A stretch of 55,754 bases of DNA, from assembly GCF_001612765.1 (NCBI RefSeq), contig NZ_BDBB01000050.1, positions 1 through 55,754 of the forward strand. The letters are read 5' to 3'. The first letter of the stretch is position 1. Each line of letters opens with the position of its first letter. This document shows, one piece after another, positions 36,083 to 43,943 of this stretch. The notes beneath the pieces are model-generated. The model was not told the DNA's origin, ran no database searches, and saw only the letters and a program-made list of their open reading frames with translations. The position numbers and the translations under genes were made by a program. Source of the DNA: Nocardia arthritidis NBRC 100137 (GTDB lineage Bacteria > Actinomycetota > Actinomycetes > Mycobacteriales > Mycobacteriaceae).

Positions 36083-36135
36083 GCGGCGGCCGGGCGCACG
36101 GCCACCTGTCGGAGTCGTCGGGCACGATGGAGCGC

Positions 36136-38259
36136 ATGACCACGGCCACCGGCGCGTCTTCGATCGACCTCACCGCCCCCGACCTGCGTGAGCACGCCGA
36201 ACAGCTGCTGCGCGAGCTGGCCGGTGCCGGCGCTCGGCTGCGGGAGGACCAGTGGACCGCGATCGAGGCGCTCGTCGTTCGGCGGCGCAGGGCGCTGGTC
36301 GTGCAGCGCACCGGCTGGGGAAAGTCGGCGGTGTACTTCATCGCCGCGAAGCTGCTGCGCAGGGCGGGGCGCGGGCCGACGGTGATCGTGTCGCCGCTGC
36401 TCGCGCTGATGCGCAACCAGGTGGCAGCGGCGCAACGCGCGGGGGTCGTAGCGGCGACCATCAACTCCGGCAATGTCACCGAGTGGGACGAGATCCACGC
36501 CGACGTCGCCGCGGGTGCGGTCGACGTGCTGCTGGTCAGCCCGGAGCGGTTGAACAATCCGGACTTCCGCGATCAGGTCCTGCCCCGGCTCGCTGCCGAC
36601 GCCGGGCTGGTGGTGATCGACGAAGCGCACTGCGTCTCGGACTGGGGGCACGACTTCCGGCCGGACTACCGGCGCATCCGGACGCTGATCGCCGACCTCG
36701 GCTCCGGCGTCCCCGTGCTCGCGACCACCGCGACCGCCAACGACCGGGTGGTCACCGACGTCGCCACCCAGATCGGCACCGACACCCTGGTGCTGCGCGG
36801 CACGCTGGATCGCGAATCGCTGCACCTGTCGGTGGTCCGCTTCGACGACGCCGTGGAACGCACCGCCTGGCTCAGCGGCCATCTGCGCCGGCTGACCGGC
36901 TCCGGCATCGTCTACACGCTCACCGTCGCCGCCGCGCACGATCTCGCCGACGTACTGAACTCGCACGGCCACACCGTCGCCGCCTACACCGGGCAGACCG
37001 ACCCCGCCGAACGCGAGGCTTTGGAGGCGGCGCTGCTGAACAACGAGGTGAAGGCGCTCATCGCCACCTCCGCGCTGGGCATGGGCTTCGACAAACCCGA
37101 CCTCGGGTTCGTGGTGCACGTCGGCGCGCCGTCCTCCCCTATCGCCTACTACCAGCAGGTGGGACGCGCCGGGCGCGGCACCGACCGGGCCGAGGTGATC
37201 CTGCTGCCCGGCCCCGAGGACGCACGCATCTGGAGTTACTTCGCCTCCGTCGCGTTCCCCCGTGAGCACATCGTGCGCGCCGTGCTCGACGCGCTGGACT
37301 CCGATCGGGCGTCGTCCACCGCGGCATTGGAGCCACTGGTGGAGCTGAATCGCTCCCGGCTGGAGATGGTGCTGAAGGTGCTCGACGTGGATGGTGCGGT
37401 GCGCCGCGTGCGCGGCGGCTGGATCGCCACCGGCCGTCCGTGGACCTACGACACCGAGCGCTACGAGCGCCTGTCCATCGCCCGCGAGGCCGAACAACAG
37501 GCCATGATCGATTACCAATCCACCACCGGTTGCCGGATGGAATTTTTGCGCCGCCAGCTCGACGACCCGGGCCTGTCCTCCGACGCGGCCGATTCGCCCG
37601 GCTGCGGCCGCTGCGACAACTGCACCGGCAGCCGCCCCGACCGCACCGTCGCCGCCGACGCGGTGGCCGCCACCAAGGCCCGGCTCGACCGCCCCGGCAT
37701 CGATCTCGCGCCCCGCAAGCAGTGGCCCACCGGTATGGCCAAGCTGGGAGTCCCGTTGTCCGGCAAGATCACCGGCGGCGCCGAGACCGGCCGCGTCCTC
37801 GGCAGACTGACCGATCTCGGCTGGGGGCAGCGACTACGGGCGCTGCTGGACGGCCCGGACGATCCGGTCCCCGACGCGGTCTTCGACGCCTGCGTCGCCG
37901 TGCTGCGCGAATGGGATTGGGCCACCCGCCCGAGGTCGGTGCTCGCCCTGGAATCCCCGCGCTACCCCGTGCTCACCGCCACCCTCGCCGCCCGGCTGGC
38001 CGAGGTCGGCCGCCTGCGGGACCTCGGCACCCTGCGCACCCGCCCGGACCGCCCACCCGTCTCGGCGGCCAACTCCGCACACCGGGTAGCCGGACTGTTC
38101 GACTCCTGGGAGATCCCCGACCTCACCGACGTGCCGGGCCCGATCCTGCTGGTCGACACCATCACCGACACCGGCTGGACCTTCACCGTCGCCGCCCACG
38201 CACTCCGCACGGCCGGTGCCGACGCCATCCTGCCGTTCGCGTTGGCCACGCCGACATAG
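36136..38259 (+). CDS. recQ: RecQ-family DNA helicase fused to a phosphoribosyltransferase-like domain
   Basis: A protein of 707 residues (an ATG nine bases earlier is an alternative). The helicase core has motif I QRTGWGKSAVYF, motif II VVIDEAHCVSDWGHDFRPDY, TTATAN, and QQVGRAGRG. The Gly-Lys of motif I sits in TGWGKS rather than the usual TGxGKS. A zinc site follows (C in TTGCRMEF, then CGRCDNC). After about residue 540 the HRDC domain is absent; instead the C-terminus reads GPILLVDTITDTGWTFTVAAHALRTAGADAILPFALA, which matches a phosphoribosyltransferase PRPP loop. RecQ unwinds DNA in recombination and repair. The fused domain may be regulatory or act on a nucleotide. Confidence 0.9.
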   Translation: MTTATGASSIDLTAPDLREHAEQLLRELAGAGARLREDQWTAIEALVVRRRRALVVQRTGWGKSAVYFIAAKLLRRAGRGPTVIVSPLLALMRNQVAAAQRAGVVAATINSGNVTEWDEIHADVAAGAVDVLLVSPERLNNPDFRDQVLPRLAADAGLVVIDEAHCVSDWGHDFRPDYRRIRTLIADLGSGVPVLATTATANDRVVTDVATQIGTDTLVLRGTLDRESLHLSVVRFDDAVERTAWLSGHLRRLTGSGIVYTLTVAAAHDLADVLNSHGHTVAAYTGQTDPAEREALEAALLNNEVKALIATSALGMGFDKPDLGFVVHVGAPSSPIAYYQQVGRAGRGTDRAEVILLPGPEDARIWSYFASVAFPREHIVRAVLDALDSDRASSTAALEPLVELNRSRLEMVLKVLDVDGAVRRVRGGWIATGRPWTYDTERYERLSIAREAEQQAMIDYQSTTGCRMEFLRRQLDDPGLSSDAADSPGCGRCDNCTGSRPDRTVAADAVAATKARLDRPGIDLAPRKQWPTGMAKLGVPLSGKITGGAETGRVLGRLTDLGWGQRLRALLDGPDDPVPDAVFDACVAVLREWDWATRPRSVLALESPRYPVLTATLAARLAEVGRLRDLGTLRTRPDRPPVSAANSAHRVAGLFDSWEIPDLTDVPGPILLVDTITDTGWTFTVAAHALRTAGADAILPFALATPT

Positions 38260-38512
38260 CGACAACGGTCGGGGGCCGCGGACGAGGCTTCCCCGCTCAT
38301 GGACTCGACGCCGCGCAACACGCTCACCGGCGTGGGTCGGTGTGCCTGCGACCGCAGCGAAGACGGTGGGCCCGAGGCCGCGCGGCTTCCGCCTCACGTA
38401 CCACACCGGCTCGACTCCTGGTTCCGAGTGAAGCACGCAGACCTAGCATGCGCCGTACGCGGTCCCGGCTCGCCACAACGGTGCGCGGGCACGCCGCCCG
38501 AAGGCGCGGCAC

Positions 38513-38821
38513 CTACAAACTCAGCGTGGCCCGCAGGCGGGCGTCGAGGGATTCCGTCTCCTCCGGGGAGAGTATGCCGAGATGTTCGGTGAGCCAGGGG
38601 CGGTACGCGCGGTGCAGTTTCAAGGTGTCGGCCCAGCCGTGCTCGGTGAGAGTGGCCAGTACATGCCCGGGATCGGCGTCGCGCAACGGGACGACCTGCA
38701 GCCAGCGATAGCGCGAGGTGATCACCGCCGAGTCGGAGACCAGCACGACCGTCATACGCCGCGGGAAAGGGGTGCCGTCACTGAGTGTCGGGGCGTAGCG
38801 CCAGATCTCGCCGCGTCTCAT
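38513..38821 (-). CDS. MazF/PemK-type toxin of a toxin-antitoxin pair
   Basis: A protein of 102 residues starting at ATG 38821, which overlaps the antitoxin stop (ATGA). It begins MRRGEIWRYAPTLSDGTPFPRRMTVVLVSD, the PemK/MazF opening with RGEIW and a following strand; later TLTEHGWADTLKLHRAYRPWL replaces the usual SALSCDQL-type region. MazF toxins cleave mRNA. Order (antitoxin first), size and coupling are those of a type II module. The match is weaker in the C-terminal half, so activity and cleavage specificity are uncertain. Confidence 0.75.
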   Translation of the reverse strand: MRRGEIWRYAPTLSDGTPFPRRMTVVLVSDSAVITSRYRWLQVVPLRDADPGHVLATLTEHGWADTLKLHRAYRPWLTEHLGILSPEETESLDARLRATLSL

Positions 38822-39057
38822 GCGGCGCCGGCGGCATCGTCTTCGGCGGCCTGGGTGAGTGTCACGTCGTCGTAGGCGGCGGCCAGCTCGGCCTCCTCGT
38901 CGATGGTCAGCGCCGTCAGGCTGTCGTGCACGAGCGTGGAGCGCAGCGCGGCGTTGATCACCGCCGACAGGCTGCGGTTCTGGCGATCGGCGACCTCCCT
39001 GGCCCACTCGGCCACCTGCGGATCCAGCGTGACGGTCACGCGCGTCGCCTTGCTCAT
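38818..39057 (-). CDS. Ribbon-helix-helix antitoxin
   Basis: A protein of 79 residues, MSKATRVTVTLDPQVAEWAREV onward. The N-terminal strand (RVTVTLDP) and two helices fit a ribbon-helix-helix repressor; the acidic C-terminus (EEAELAAAYDDVTLTQAAED) would bind the toxin. The start at ATG 39057 was chosen over the Met 12 bases upstream because the longer form would carry the operator in its coding sequence. The frame open to 39537 overlaps the polymerase gene and is shadow. It overlaps the toxin by four bases and should autorepress through the palindromes at 39055-39072. Confidence 0.78.
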   Translation of the reverse strand: MSKATRVTVTLDPQVAEWAREVADRQNRSLSAVINAALRSTLVHDSLTALTIDEEAELAAAYDDVTLTQAAEDDAAGAA

Positions 39058-39072
39058 ACCGGTATGCATACC
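39055..39072. promoter_or_regulatory. Overlapping palindromic operator at the antitoxin start
   Basis: CATACC-GGTATG-CATACC: three 6-base half-sites in alternating orientation form two overlapping perfect 12-base palindromes. They cover the antitoxin start codon. This geometry suits two ribbon-helix-helix dimers binding side by side. Confidence 0.75.
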
Positions 39073-39156
39073 AGAGCGGTGCAACGCCGGGAACCCGGCC
39101 GCGGCAAAGCGGGCGCCGGCGCGAAGTCGTGCCGGGCTTTCCCGCGCCTCGCCCAC

Positions 39157-39162
39157 TACAGT
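39157..39162 (+). promoter_or_regulatory. Candidate -10 box (TACAGT), leaderless arrangement
   Basis: TACAGT ends six bases before the GTG of the polymerase gene. The toxin-antitoxin operator lies about 85 bases away on the other side of this divergent region. Confidence 0.45.
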
Positions 39163-39168
39163 CGACCC

Positions 39169-40137
39169 GTGGCCAGCAAATCCACCGGGTCGGCGATCGA
39201 ACTCGAAGTCGGCGACCATACGATCCGCGTCTCCAACCCCGACCGCGTCTACTTTCCGGAGACCGGCGCGACCAAGCTGGACCTGGCGCGGTACTACCTG
39301 AGCGTCGGGGACGGCATCGTCAACGCGCTGCGCGGCCGGCCCTGCATGCTGCACCGTTTTCCCAAAGGACTCGCGGGCGACAAGGTGCATCAGAAGCGGC
39401 TTCCCGCCGGCGCGCCGGACTGGATTCCGACTGTGCGGGTGTACTTCCCGCGCTATGGGCGGCATGCCGACGAGCTGTGCGTCGAGAAGCTCGCCGACGT
39501 CCTGTGGGCGGTGCAGATGTCCACGGTCGAGTTCCATCCGTGGAATTCGCGCGCCGCCGATACCGAGCGTCCGGACGAGTGGCGCATCGACCTCGACCCG
39601 ATGCCGGATTGCCCGTGGTCACGAGTGCGACGGGTCGCCGGGGTCGTGCACGAGGTCCTCGACGAGATCGGCGCCGTCGGGTGGCCGAAGACCTCTGGCG
39701 GCAAGGGCCTGCACGTGTACGTGCGGATCGCGCCGGATCAGGGATTCCAGGACGTGCGCCGGGCGGCGCTCGCGTTCGCCCGTGAAGTCGAGCGGCGGGC
39801 GCCCGACGACGTGACCACCACTTGGTGGCGGCGCGACCGCGATCCGAAGATGCTGTTCGTCGACTACAACCAGAACGCCCGCGATCACACCATCGCCGCC
39901 GCCTACTCGGTGCGCGGCGTCCCCGCCGCCACGGTCTCCACACCGGTACGCTGGGACGAAATTCCCGACATCGATCCGCGCGACTTCACCATGGCCTCCG
40001 TTCCCGCTCGCTTCGCCGAACTCGGCGACCTGCACGCGGGCATGGATGACGCGGTGTTCCACCTGGATCCTCTCCTGGAGTGGGCCGAGCGGGACAAGGT
40101 GGACGTGGAGCTCGACGAGGAGCAGAGCGAAGCCTAG
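39169..40137 (+). CDS. Stand-alone LigD-type DNA/RNA polymerase (archaeo-eukaryotic primase fold)
   Basis: A protein of 322 residues starting at GTG 39169 (VASKSTGSAIELEVGDHTIR). The polymerase-domain signatures are VSNPDRVYFPETGATKLDLARYY, EWRIDLDPMPDCPW (catalytic Asp pair in DLDP), WPKTSGGKGLHVYV (the conserved SGGKGLH loop) and LFVDYNQNARDHTIAAAYSVRG. This matches the polymerase domain of LigD and its separate homologues PolD1/PrimC of mycobacteria, which fill gaps with a preference for ribonucleotides in end joining and excision repair. No Ku, ligase or nuclease gene is adjacent. Confidence 0.9.
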   Translation: MASKSTGSAIELEVGDHTIRVSNPDRVYFPETGATKLDLARYYLSVGDGIVNALRGRPCMLHRFPKGLAGDKVHQKRLPAGAPDWIPTVRVYFPRYGRHADELCVEKLADVLWAVQMSTVEFHPWNSRAADTERPDEWRIDLDPMPDCPWSRVRRVAGVVHEVLDEIGAVGWPKTSGGKGLHVYVRIAPDQGFQDVRRAALAFAREVERRAPDDVTTTWWRRDRDPKMLFVDYNQNARDHTIAAAYSVRGVPAATVSTPVRWDEIPDIDPRDFTMASVPARFAELGDLHAGMDDAVFHLDPLLEWAERDKVDVELDEEQSEA

Positions 40138-40246
40138 CGCGGCGCCGGACGCACACCCTGTGACCGGTCGGCGCACGCCGGGCGGTGTTACGGTCGCAAC
40201 GTCTCGCTCGCGACCACGTTCCTACTGCTCCGAAGGAGGTCCGTCC

Positions 40247-41197
40247 ATGAACCGACCGGCAGTGACGATCGCGATCGGCCCCGCCGACCCACCTCCCACG
40301 CTGCTGGAGAAAGCCGTCGTGGGGGCGGGCGCCACCCTCTCCGATCTCGGCGAGGCGCGCGGGCTGATCTGGGCCGGCGACGCCGGCGAGTTCCCGGACG
40401 AATTACCCGCCGGTGTGGAGTGGGTGCAGCTTCCGGCCGCAGGCGTCGAGGACTGGTTCGCCGCGGGCGTCATCGCCAGGCATCCCGGTGTGCGATTCAC
40501 CTCCGCCGCAGGCGCTTTCGCGGCGAGCGTGGCCGAGCACGCGCTCATGCTGCTGCTCGCGGGTGTCCGCTACCTGCCCGAGCATCTGCGCGCCTCGGAC
40601 TGGCGGCAACAGGACTTCTTTCCGCACGTCGGCACGCTGCGCGGCAAGACGGTGACGATCGTGGGCGCGGGCGGCATCGGCCGCGCGCTGATCCCGATGC
40701 TGGTTCCGCTCGGCGCGCACATCATCGCGGTGAACCGCAGCGGGCGTCCGGTCACCGGCCCCGGCATTCCCTCTTCGGTCGAGACGATTTCCGCCGATCA
40801 TCTCGGCCGGGTCTGGCCGCACACCGATCACGTGGTGATCGCCGCGCCCGCCACGCCCGCCACCAGGCATCTCGTCGGCGCGGACGAACTCGCGCGACTC
40901 AAGCCGTCCTCGTGGATCATCAACGTCGCGCGCGGCAGCCTCATCGACACCGACGCACTGGTGGCCGCGCTGGCCTCCGGCGCGATCGGCGGCGCGGGCC
41001 TCGACGTCACCGACCCAGAGCCGCTCCCGGCCGGTCATCCCCTCTGGTCGCTGCCGAATGCCATTGTCACTCCCCATGATTCGAACCCGCCGCAGCTGCG
41101 GTTGGCGGCCTTCGCCGACCATGTCGAAGCGAACGTCTCGCGATTCCTCGAAGGACGCCCGCTGCTGGCGCCGATCGACCCCGCGCGCGGGTACTGA
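40247..41197 (+). CDS. D-isomer-specific 2-hydroxyacid dehydrogenase
   Basis: A protein of 316 residues starting at ATG 40247 with a near-perfect GAAGGAGG ribosome binding site seven bases upstream. The NAD-binding domain has KTVTIVGAGGIGRALIPM (GxGxxG). The catalytic Arg is in INVARGSLID, the Glu region is GLDVTDPEPLP, and the catalytic His in TPHDSNPP. The family reduces 2-keto acids or oxidises D-2-hydroxyacids; the substrate is not predictable. The gene stands alone. The strong ribosome binding site contrasts with the leaderless genes around it. Confidence 0.9.
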   Translation: MNRPAVTIAIGPADPPPTLLEKAVVGAGATLSDLGEARGLIWAGDAGEFPDELPAGVEWVQLPAAGVEDWFAAGVIARHPGVRFTSAAGAFAASVAEHALMLLLAGVRYLPEHLRASDWRQQDFFPHVGTLRGKTVTIVGAGGIGRALIPMLVPLGAHIIAVNRSGRPVTGPGIPSSVETISADHLGRVWPHTDHVVIAAPATPATRHLVGADELARLKPSSWIINVARGSLIDTDALVAALASGAIGGAGLDVTDPEPLPAGHPLWSLPNAIVTPHDSNPPQLRLAAFADHVEANVSRFLEGRPLLAPIDPARGY

Positions 41198-41390
41198 GAG
41201 CATTCGGGCACAACCGAATTCGAGCCGAGAGGGCCTCGGCATTCGGCGGCGCGGTGGACGCGCCGGGCATGATCCGCGCGATCCCGGTCCGCTGCCAGGC
41301 GCAGCGTGCCCGCCACTGCGGAAAGCGCTCGACGGTGCCGGTCGGGCGGTCGTTGTCCGGTGACGAGTCGAGTGGCTCGCCCGCTCGGCA

Positions 41391-41972
41391 TCAGCCGGAC
41401 AGCGCTCGGCCGAGGATTTCCTCGATGACCTCGCTCTTGGCGTTCGCGTAGTGCTGCACGAACTTCCAGTCACGCCGCGCGAGAGCTCTTTTCGTACGCT
41501 CGTAGTACTCCCGGTCTTCGTCGCGCGTGCGCAACCAGTCGCGGAAGGCGAGGACCCGCTCGATCTCCGGTGCGCCCGACTCCGGCGCGAACACATGCAG
41601 ATTCACGTTTCGGCGTGTACCACTCTCCACCCGGCGGACAAGACAGCGATGCTGATACCAGTCCGGTTGCCGGACGCGCAGCGCGTACCCGGCAGCTTCG
41701 AGAGCCGGTAGATAAGCGGCTTCGTCGTCGGCGTCGGGAACCAGCAGCAGGATGTCGATCAGCGGCTTGGCCGCGAGACCGGGAACCGACGTGGAACCCG
41801 TGTGCTCGATCCGCAGCGCCACGTCGCCGAGTGCCGCGCGTATCACGGCTTCTTCCTCGGCATACCAGTCCGGCCACGCGGGGTTGTAGTCCTCCAGAAC
41901 CACCTTGACCGCATAGGGCTCCACCTCGCCGACCGTCGCCGCCGCGATCTCGTCGTCATCCAAGGTAGCCAC
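41391..41972 (-). CDS. GrpB-family protein
   Basis: A protein of 193 residues with the GrpB (UPF0157) nucleotidyltransferase-like fold. The signature RIEHTGSTSVPGLAAKPLIDILL is clear, with later YQHRCLVRR, NVNLHVFAPES and FRDWLRTRDEDREYYERTKR. GrpB proteins are predicted nucleotidyltransferases, in some cases fused to dephospho-CoA kinase (CoaE); free-standing ones have no proven reaction. The gene is divergent from the lipase operon and ends 193 bases from the dehydrogenase stop. Confidence 0.88.
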   Translation of the reverse strand: MATLDDDEIAAATVGEVEPYAVKVVLEDYNPAWPDWYAEEEAVIRAALGDVALRIEHTGSTSVPGLAAKPLIDILLLVPDADDEAAYLPALEAAGYALRVRQPDWYQHRCLVRRVESGTRRNVNLHVFAPESGAPEIERVLAFRDWLRTRDEDREYYERTKRALARRDWKFVQHYANAKSEVIEEILGRALSG

Positions 41973-42002
41973 ACGTCACGGTAACCGGTCAATATTACCT
42001 TT

Positions 42003-42036
42003 CATCAATGTGCCATTGACAACTGGCACATTGATG
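42003..42036. promoter_or_regulatory. 13-base palindromic operator containing a -35 box
   Basis: CATCAATGTGCCA and its exact complement flank an eight-base centre (42016-42023). The centre begins with TTGACA (42016-42021), a consensus -35. A protein bound here would cover the -35 box of the operon that starts at 42052. Confidence 0.85.
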
Positions 42037-42051
42037 GCTGATTCTTAGCGC
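42016..42051 (+). promoter_or_regulatory. Promoter of the lipase-monooxygenase operon
   Basis: TTGACA (42016-42021), an 18-base spacer and GATTCT (42040-42045) precede the ATG at 42052 by six bases. Transcription would begin at or near the start codon. There is no Shine-Dalgarno sequence. Confidence 0.65.
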
Positions 42052-43038
42052 ATGACAAGGTCAACGAGGACCTCGGTCCCCAGCATTCCCACCGTGCCCT
42101 CGACCCGCGCCACCGTGGCCGCGACGGCCACCAGGCTCACGCTTCGGCCGGTGAACTGCGCGGTGCCGATGAACGCGCCGGGCGTCTGGTTCGCACGCAA
42201 GCTCATCGCCACACTGATGGCCGTCGGCGGTCCCGTGCCGCCCGGTACATCCGTCACCCAGGTCCGGTCGGGCGCGGTGCGCGGCGAATGGGTGCGGGCG
42301 GCAGGCGTGCCGTTCGGGACGCGAGCCGTCTACTACATCCACGGCAGCGGGTATGTGATCTGCTCGGCTCGCACGCATCGCGCTCTCGCGGCTCGGCTGT
42401 CGGCGAAGACCGGTCTTCCGGTCTTCCTCACCGACTATCGCCTCGCGCCCGAACACCGGTTCCCCGCCGCCGCCGACGACGTCGAGGCGGGCTACCGCTG
42501 GCTGCTCGGCCGGGGCATCGCCGCGGAAGACCTGGTGATCGCCTGTGACTCCGCGGGCGGACATCTCGCACTGGACCTGCTCGTCGAGAACGGGCGACAC
42601 CGGCGTCCGCAGCCCGCGGCCGTCGCGATGTTCTCCCCGCTGCTGGATCTGACCCTCGGCTTGGCGGCCGAACGGGAACGCGTCCGGACCGATCCGCTGA
42701 TCTCGGCCGCCGCCGCGAGCAGGCTGCCCGCGGCCTACACCAACGGCCACCCGGCCGACGCCGCGCGCCTGCGGCTGACCATCCCGCAAGGTCTCGCGCT
42801 GCCGCCGATCCTGGTGCAGGTCGGCGGTACCGAGATGCTCGCCGCCGACGCGCGGGCGCTGTGCGAGATGGTCCGGCGCGCGGGCGGCAGCTGCGAGCTC
42901 GAGATCTGGCCTGGGCAACTGCACGTCTTCCAGGCCCTTCCCCTGGTGGTGCCCGAGGCCGATCAAGCCCTCGCGCGCGCCGCCGACTTCCTGCGCGCTG
43001 CGCTGGTCGCTATCTCCGGTACGGAAAAGGTGAGCTGA
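42052..43038 (+). CDS. Alpha/beta hydrolase, hormone-sensitive-lipase family
   Basis: A protein of 328 residues. The oxyanion motif is YYIHGSGYVICSARTHRALA (HGSG in place of HGGG), followed by TDYRLAPEHRFPAAADDVEAGYRWLL, the nucleophile elbow IACDSAGGHLAL, the Asp region GGTEMLAADARALCEMV and the His in PGQLHVFQAL. This is the LipR/LipN-type carboxylesterase family. It is the first gene of a four-gene run with an SDR, a di-iron protein and a flavin monooxygenase, one base before the SDR start. Content recalls the mycobacterial mymA operon, which has a lipase, SDR and monooxygenase, without implying orthology. Confidence 0.88.
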   Translation: MTRSTRTSVPSIPTVPSTRATVAATATRLTLRPVNCAVPMNAPGVWFARKLIATLMAVGGPVPPGTSVTQVRSGAVRGEWVRAAGVPFGTRAVYYIHGSGYVICSARTHRALAARLSAKTGLPVFLTDYRLAPEHRFPAAADDVEAGYRWLLGRGIAAEDLVIACDSAGGHLALDLLVENGRHRRPQPAAVAMFSPLLDLTLGLAAERERVRTDPLISAAAASRLPAAYTNGHPADAARLRLTIPQGLALPPILVQVGGTEMLAADARALCEMVRRAGGSCELEIWPGQLHVFQALPLVVPEADQALARAADFLRAALVAISGTEKVS

Positions 43039-43039
43039 G

Positions 43040-43942
43040 ATGTTCGGATTGGACAGGCTGGTGGCCCTGGGCCGGGCCCGGCGCACGCACGGCGCGCGAG
43101 CCGTGGTCACCGGCGCGGGCAGCGGCATCGGCCGCGCGTTCGCGCTCGAGATCGCCGCCCGTGGCGGCCGGGTGATCTGCGCCGACATCGATGAGGCGCG
43201 CGCCGACGAAACGGTCGCCCTGATCGAACGCACCCACCCGGGCGCCGCGCACGCCTTCCGCTGCGACGTGGCGCGACGCGAGGACGTGGAGTTGCTCGCC
43301 CGGTTCGCCGACACGCTGTTCGATCGCCCGGTCGACCTGGTGATCAACAACGCGGGCGTCGGAATCGGCGGAAAACCCGTGGGGCACATCGGCTTCGACG
43401 ACTGGCAGTGGGCACTGGGCATCAATCTGTGGGGAGTCGTGCACGGCTGCGAGGTATTCGCCCCGCGCCTGCGGGCCGCCGGGCGCGGCGGCATCATCAA
43501 CGTCGCCTCGGCCGCCGGATTCGCCGCCGCGCCCTCCATGGCCGCCTACAACGTTTCCAAAGCCGGTGTGCTCTCGCTGTCGGAGACCATGGCCGCCGAA
43601 TTCAGCGGCACCGGTGTCGCGGTGACGGTGTTGTGCCCGACGTTCGTCCGCACGAACGTCGCGCGTGACGGCCGGATCACCGAGGAATCGGCGCAGCTGG
43701 CCGACTTCCTCATGCGCTGGATCGGTTTCTCCCCCGAGCGGGTCGCGCGCACCGCCTTGGACGCGCACGACCGCGGCCAACTCTATGTGCTCCCCCAACT
43801 GGACGCGCACGCCGTATGGCTGCTCAAGCGGTGCTTCCCCGCGCAGTACACCTACGTCCTCGGCCTCCTGGAGCGGCTGCTGCCCCAGGACCACTCGACC
43901 ACCACCGACCACACGCCGGTCACCGACAAGACAGGAGTCTGA
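43040..43942 (+). CDS. Short-chain dehydrogenase/reductase
   Basis: A protein of 300 residues of the classical SDR fold. The NADP-binding motif is VVTGAGSGIGRAFALEIA, followed by LVINNAGVGIGG, the catalytic Ser in INVASAAGFAAAP and the Tyr-Lys pair in AAYNVSKAGVLSL. A C-terminal extension (DAHAVWLLKRCFPAQYTYVLGLLERLL) may associate with membrane, as in SadH-type proteins of mycobacteria. It sits one base after the lipase stop and one base before the di-iron gene, so the run is one transcript. The likely substrate is a lipid-type alcohol or ketone. Confidence 0.9.
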   Translation: MFGLDRLVALGRARRTHGARAVVTGAGSGIGRAFALEIAARGGRVICADIDEARADETVALIERTHPGAAHAFRCDVARREDVELLARFADTLFDRPVDLVINNAGVGIGGKPVGHIGFDDWQWALGINLWGVVHGCEVFAPRLRAAGRGGIINVASAAGFAAAPSMAAYNVSKAGVLSLSETMAAEFSGTGVAVTVLCPTFVRTNVARDGRITEESAQLADFLMRWIGFSPERVARTALDAHDRGQLYVLPQLDAHAVWLLKRCFPAQYTYVLGLLERLLPQDHSTTTDHTPVTDKTGV

Positions 43943-43943
43943 C

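Noticed and set aside
42061..43539. 492-codon minus-strand frame over the lipase and SDR
   Set aside because: Antisense to two genes with complete catalytic motifs.
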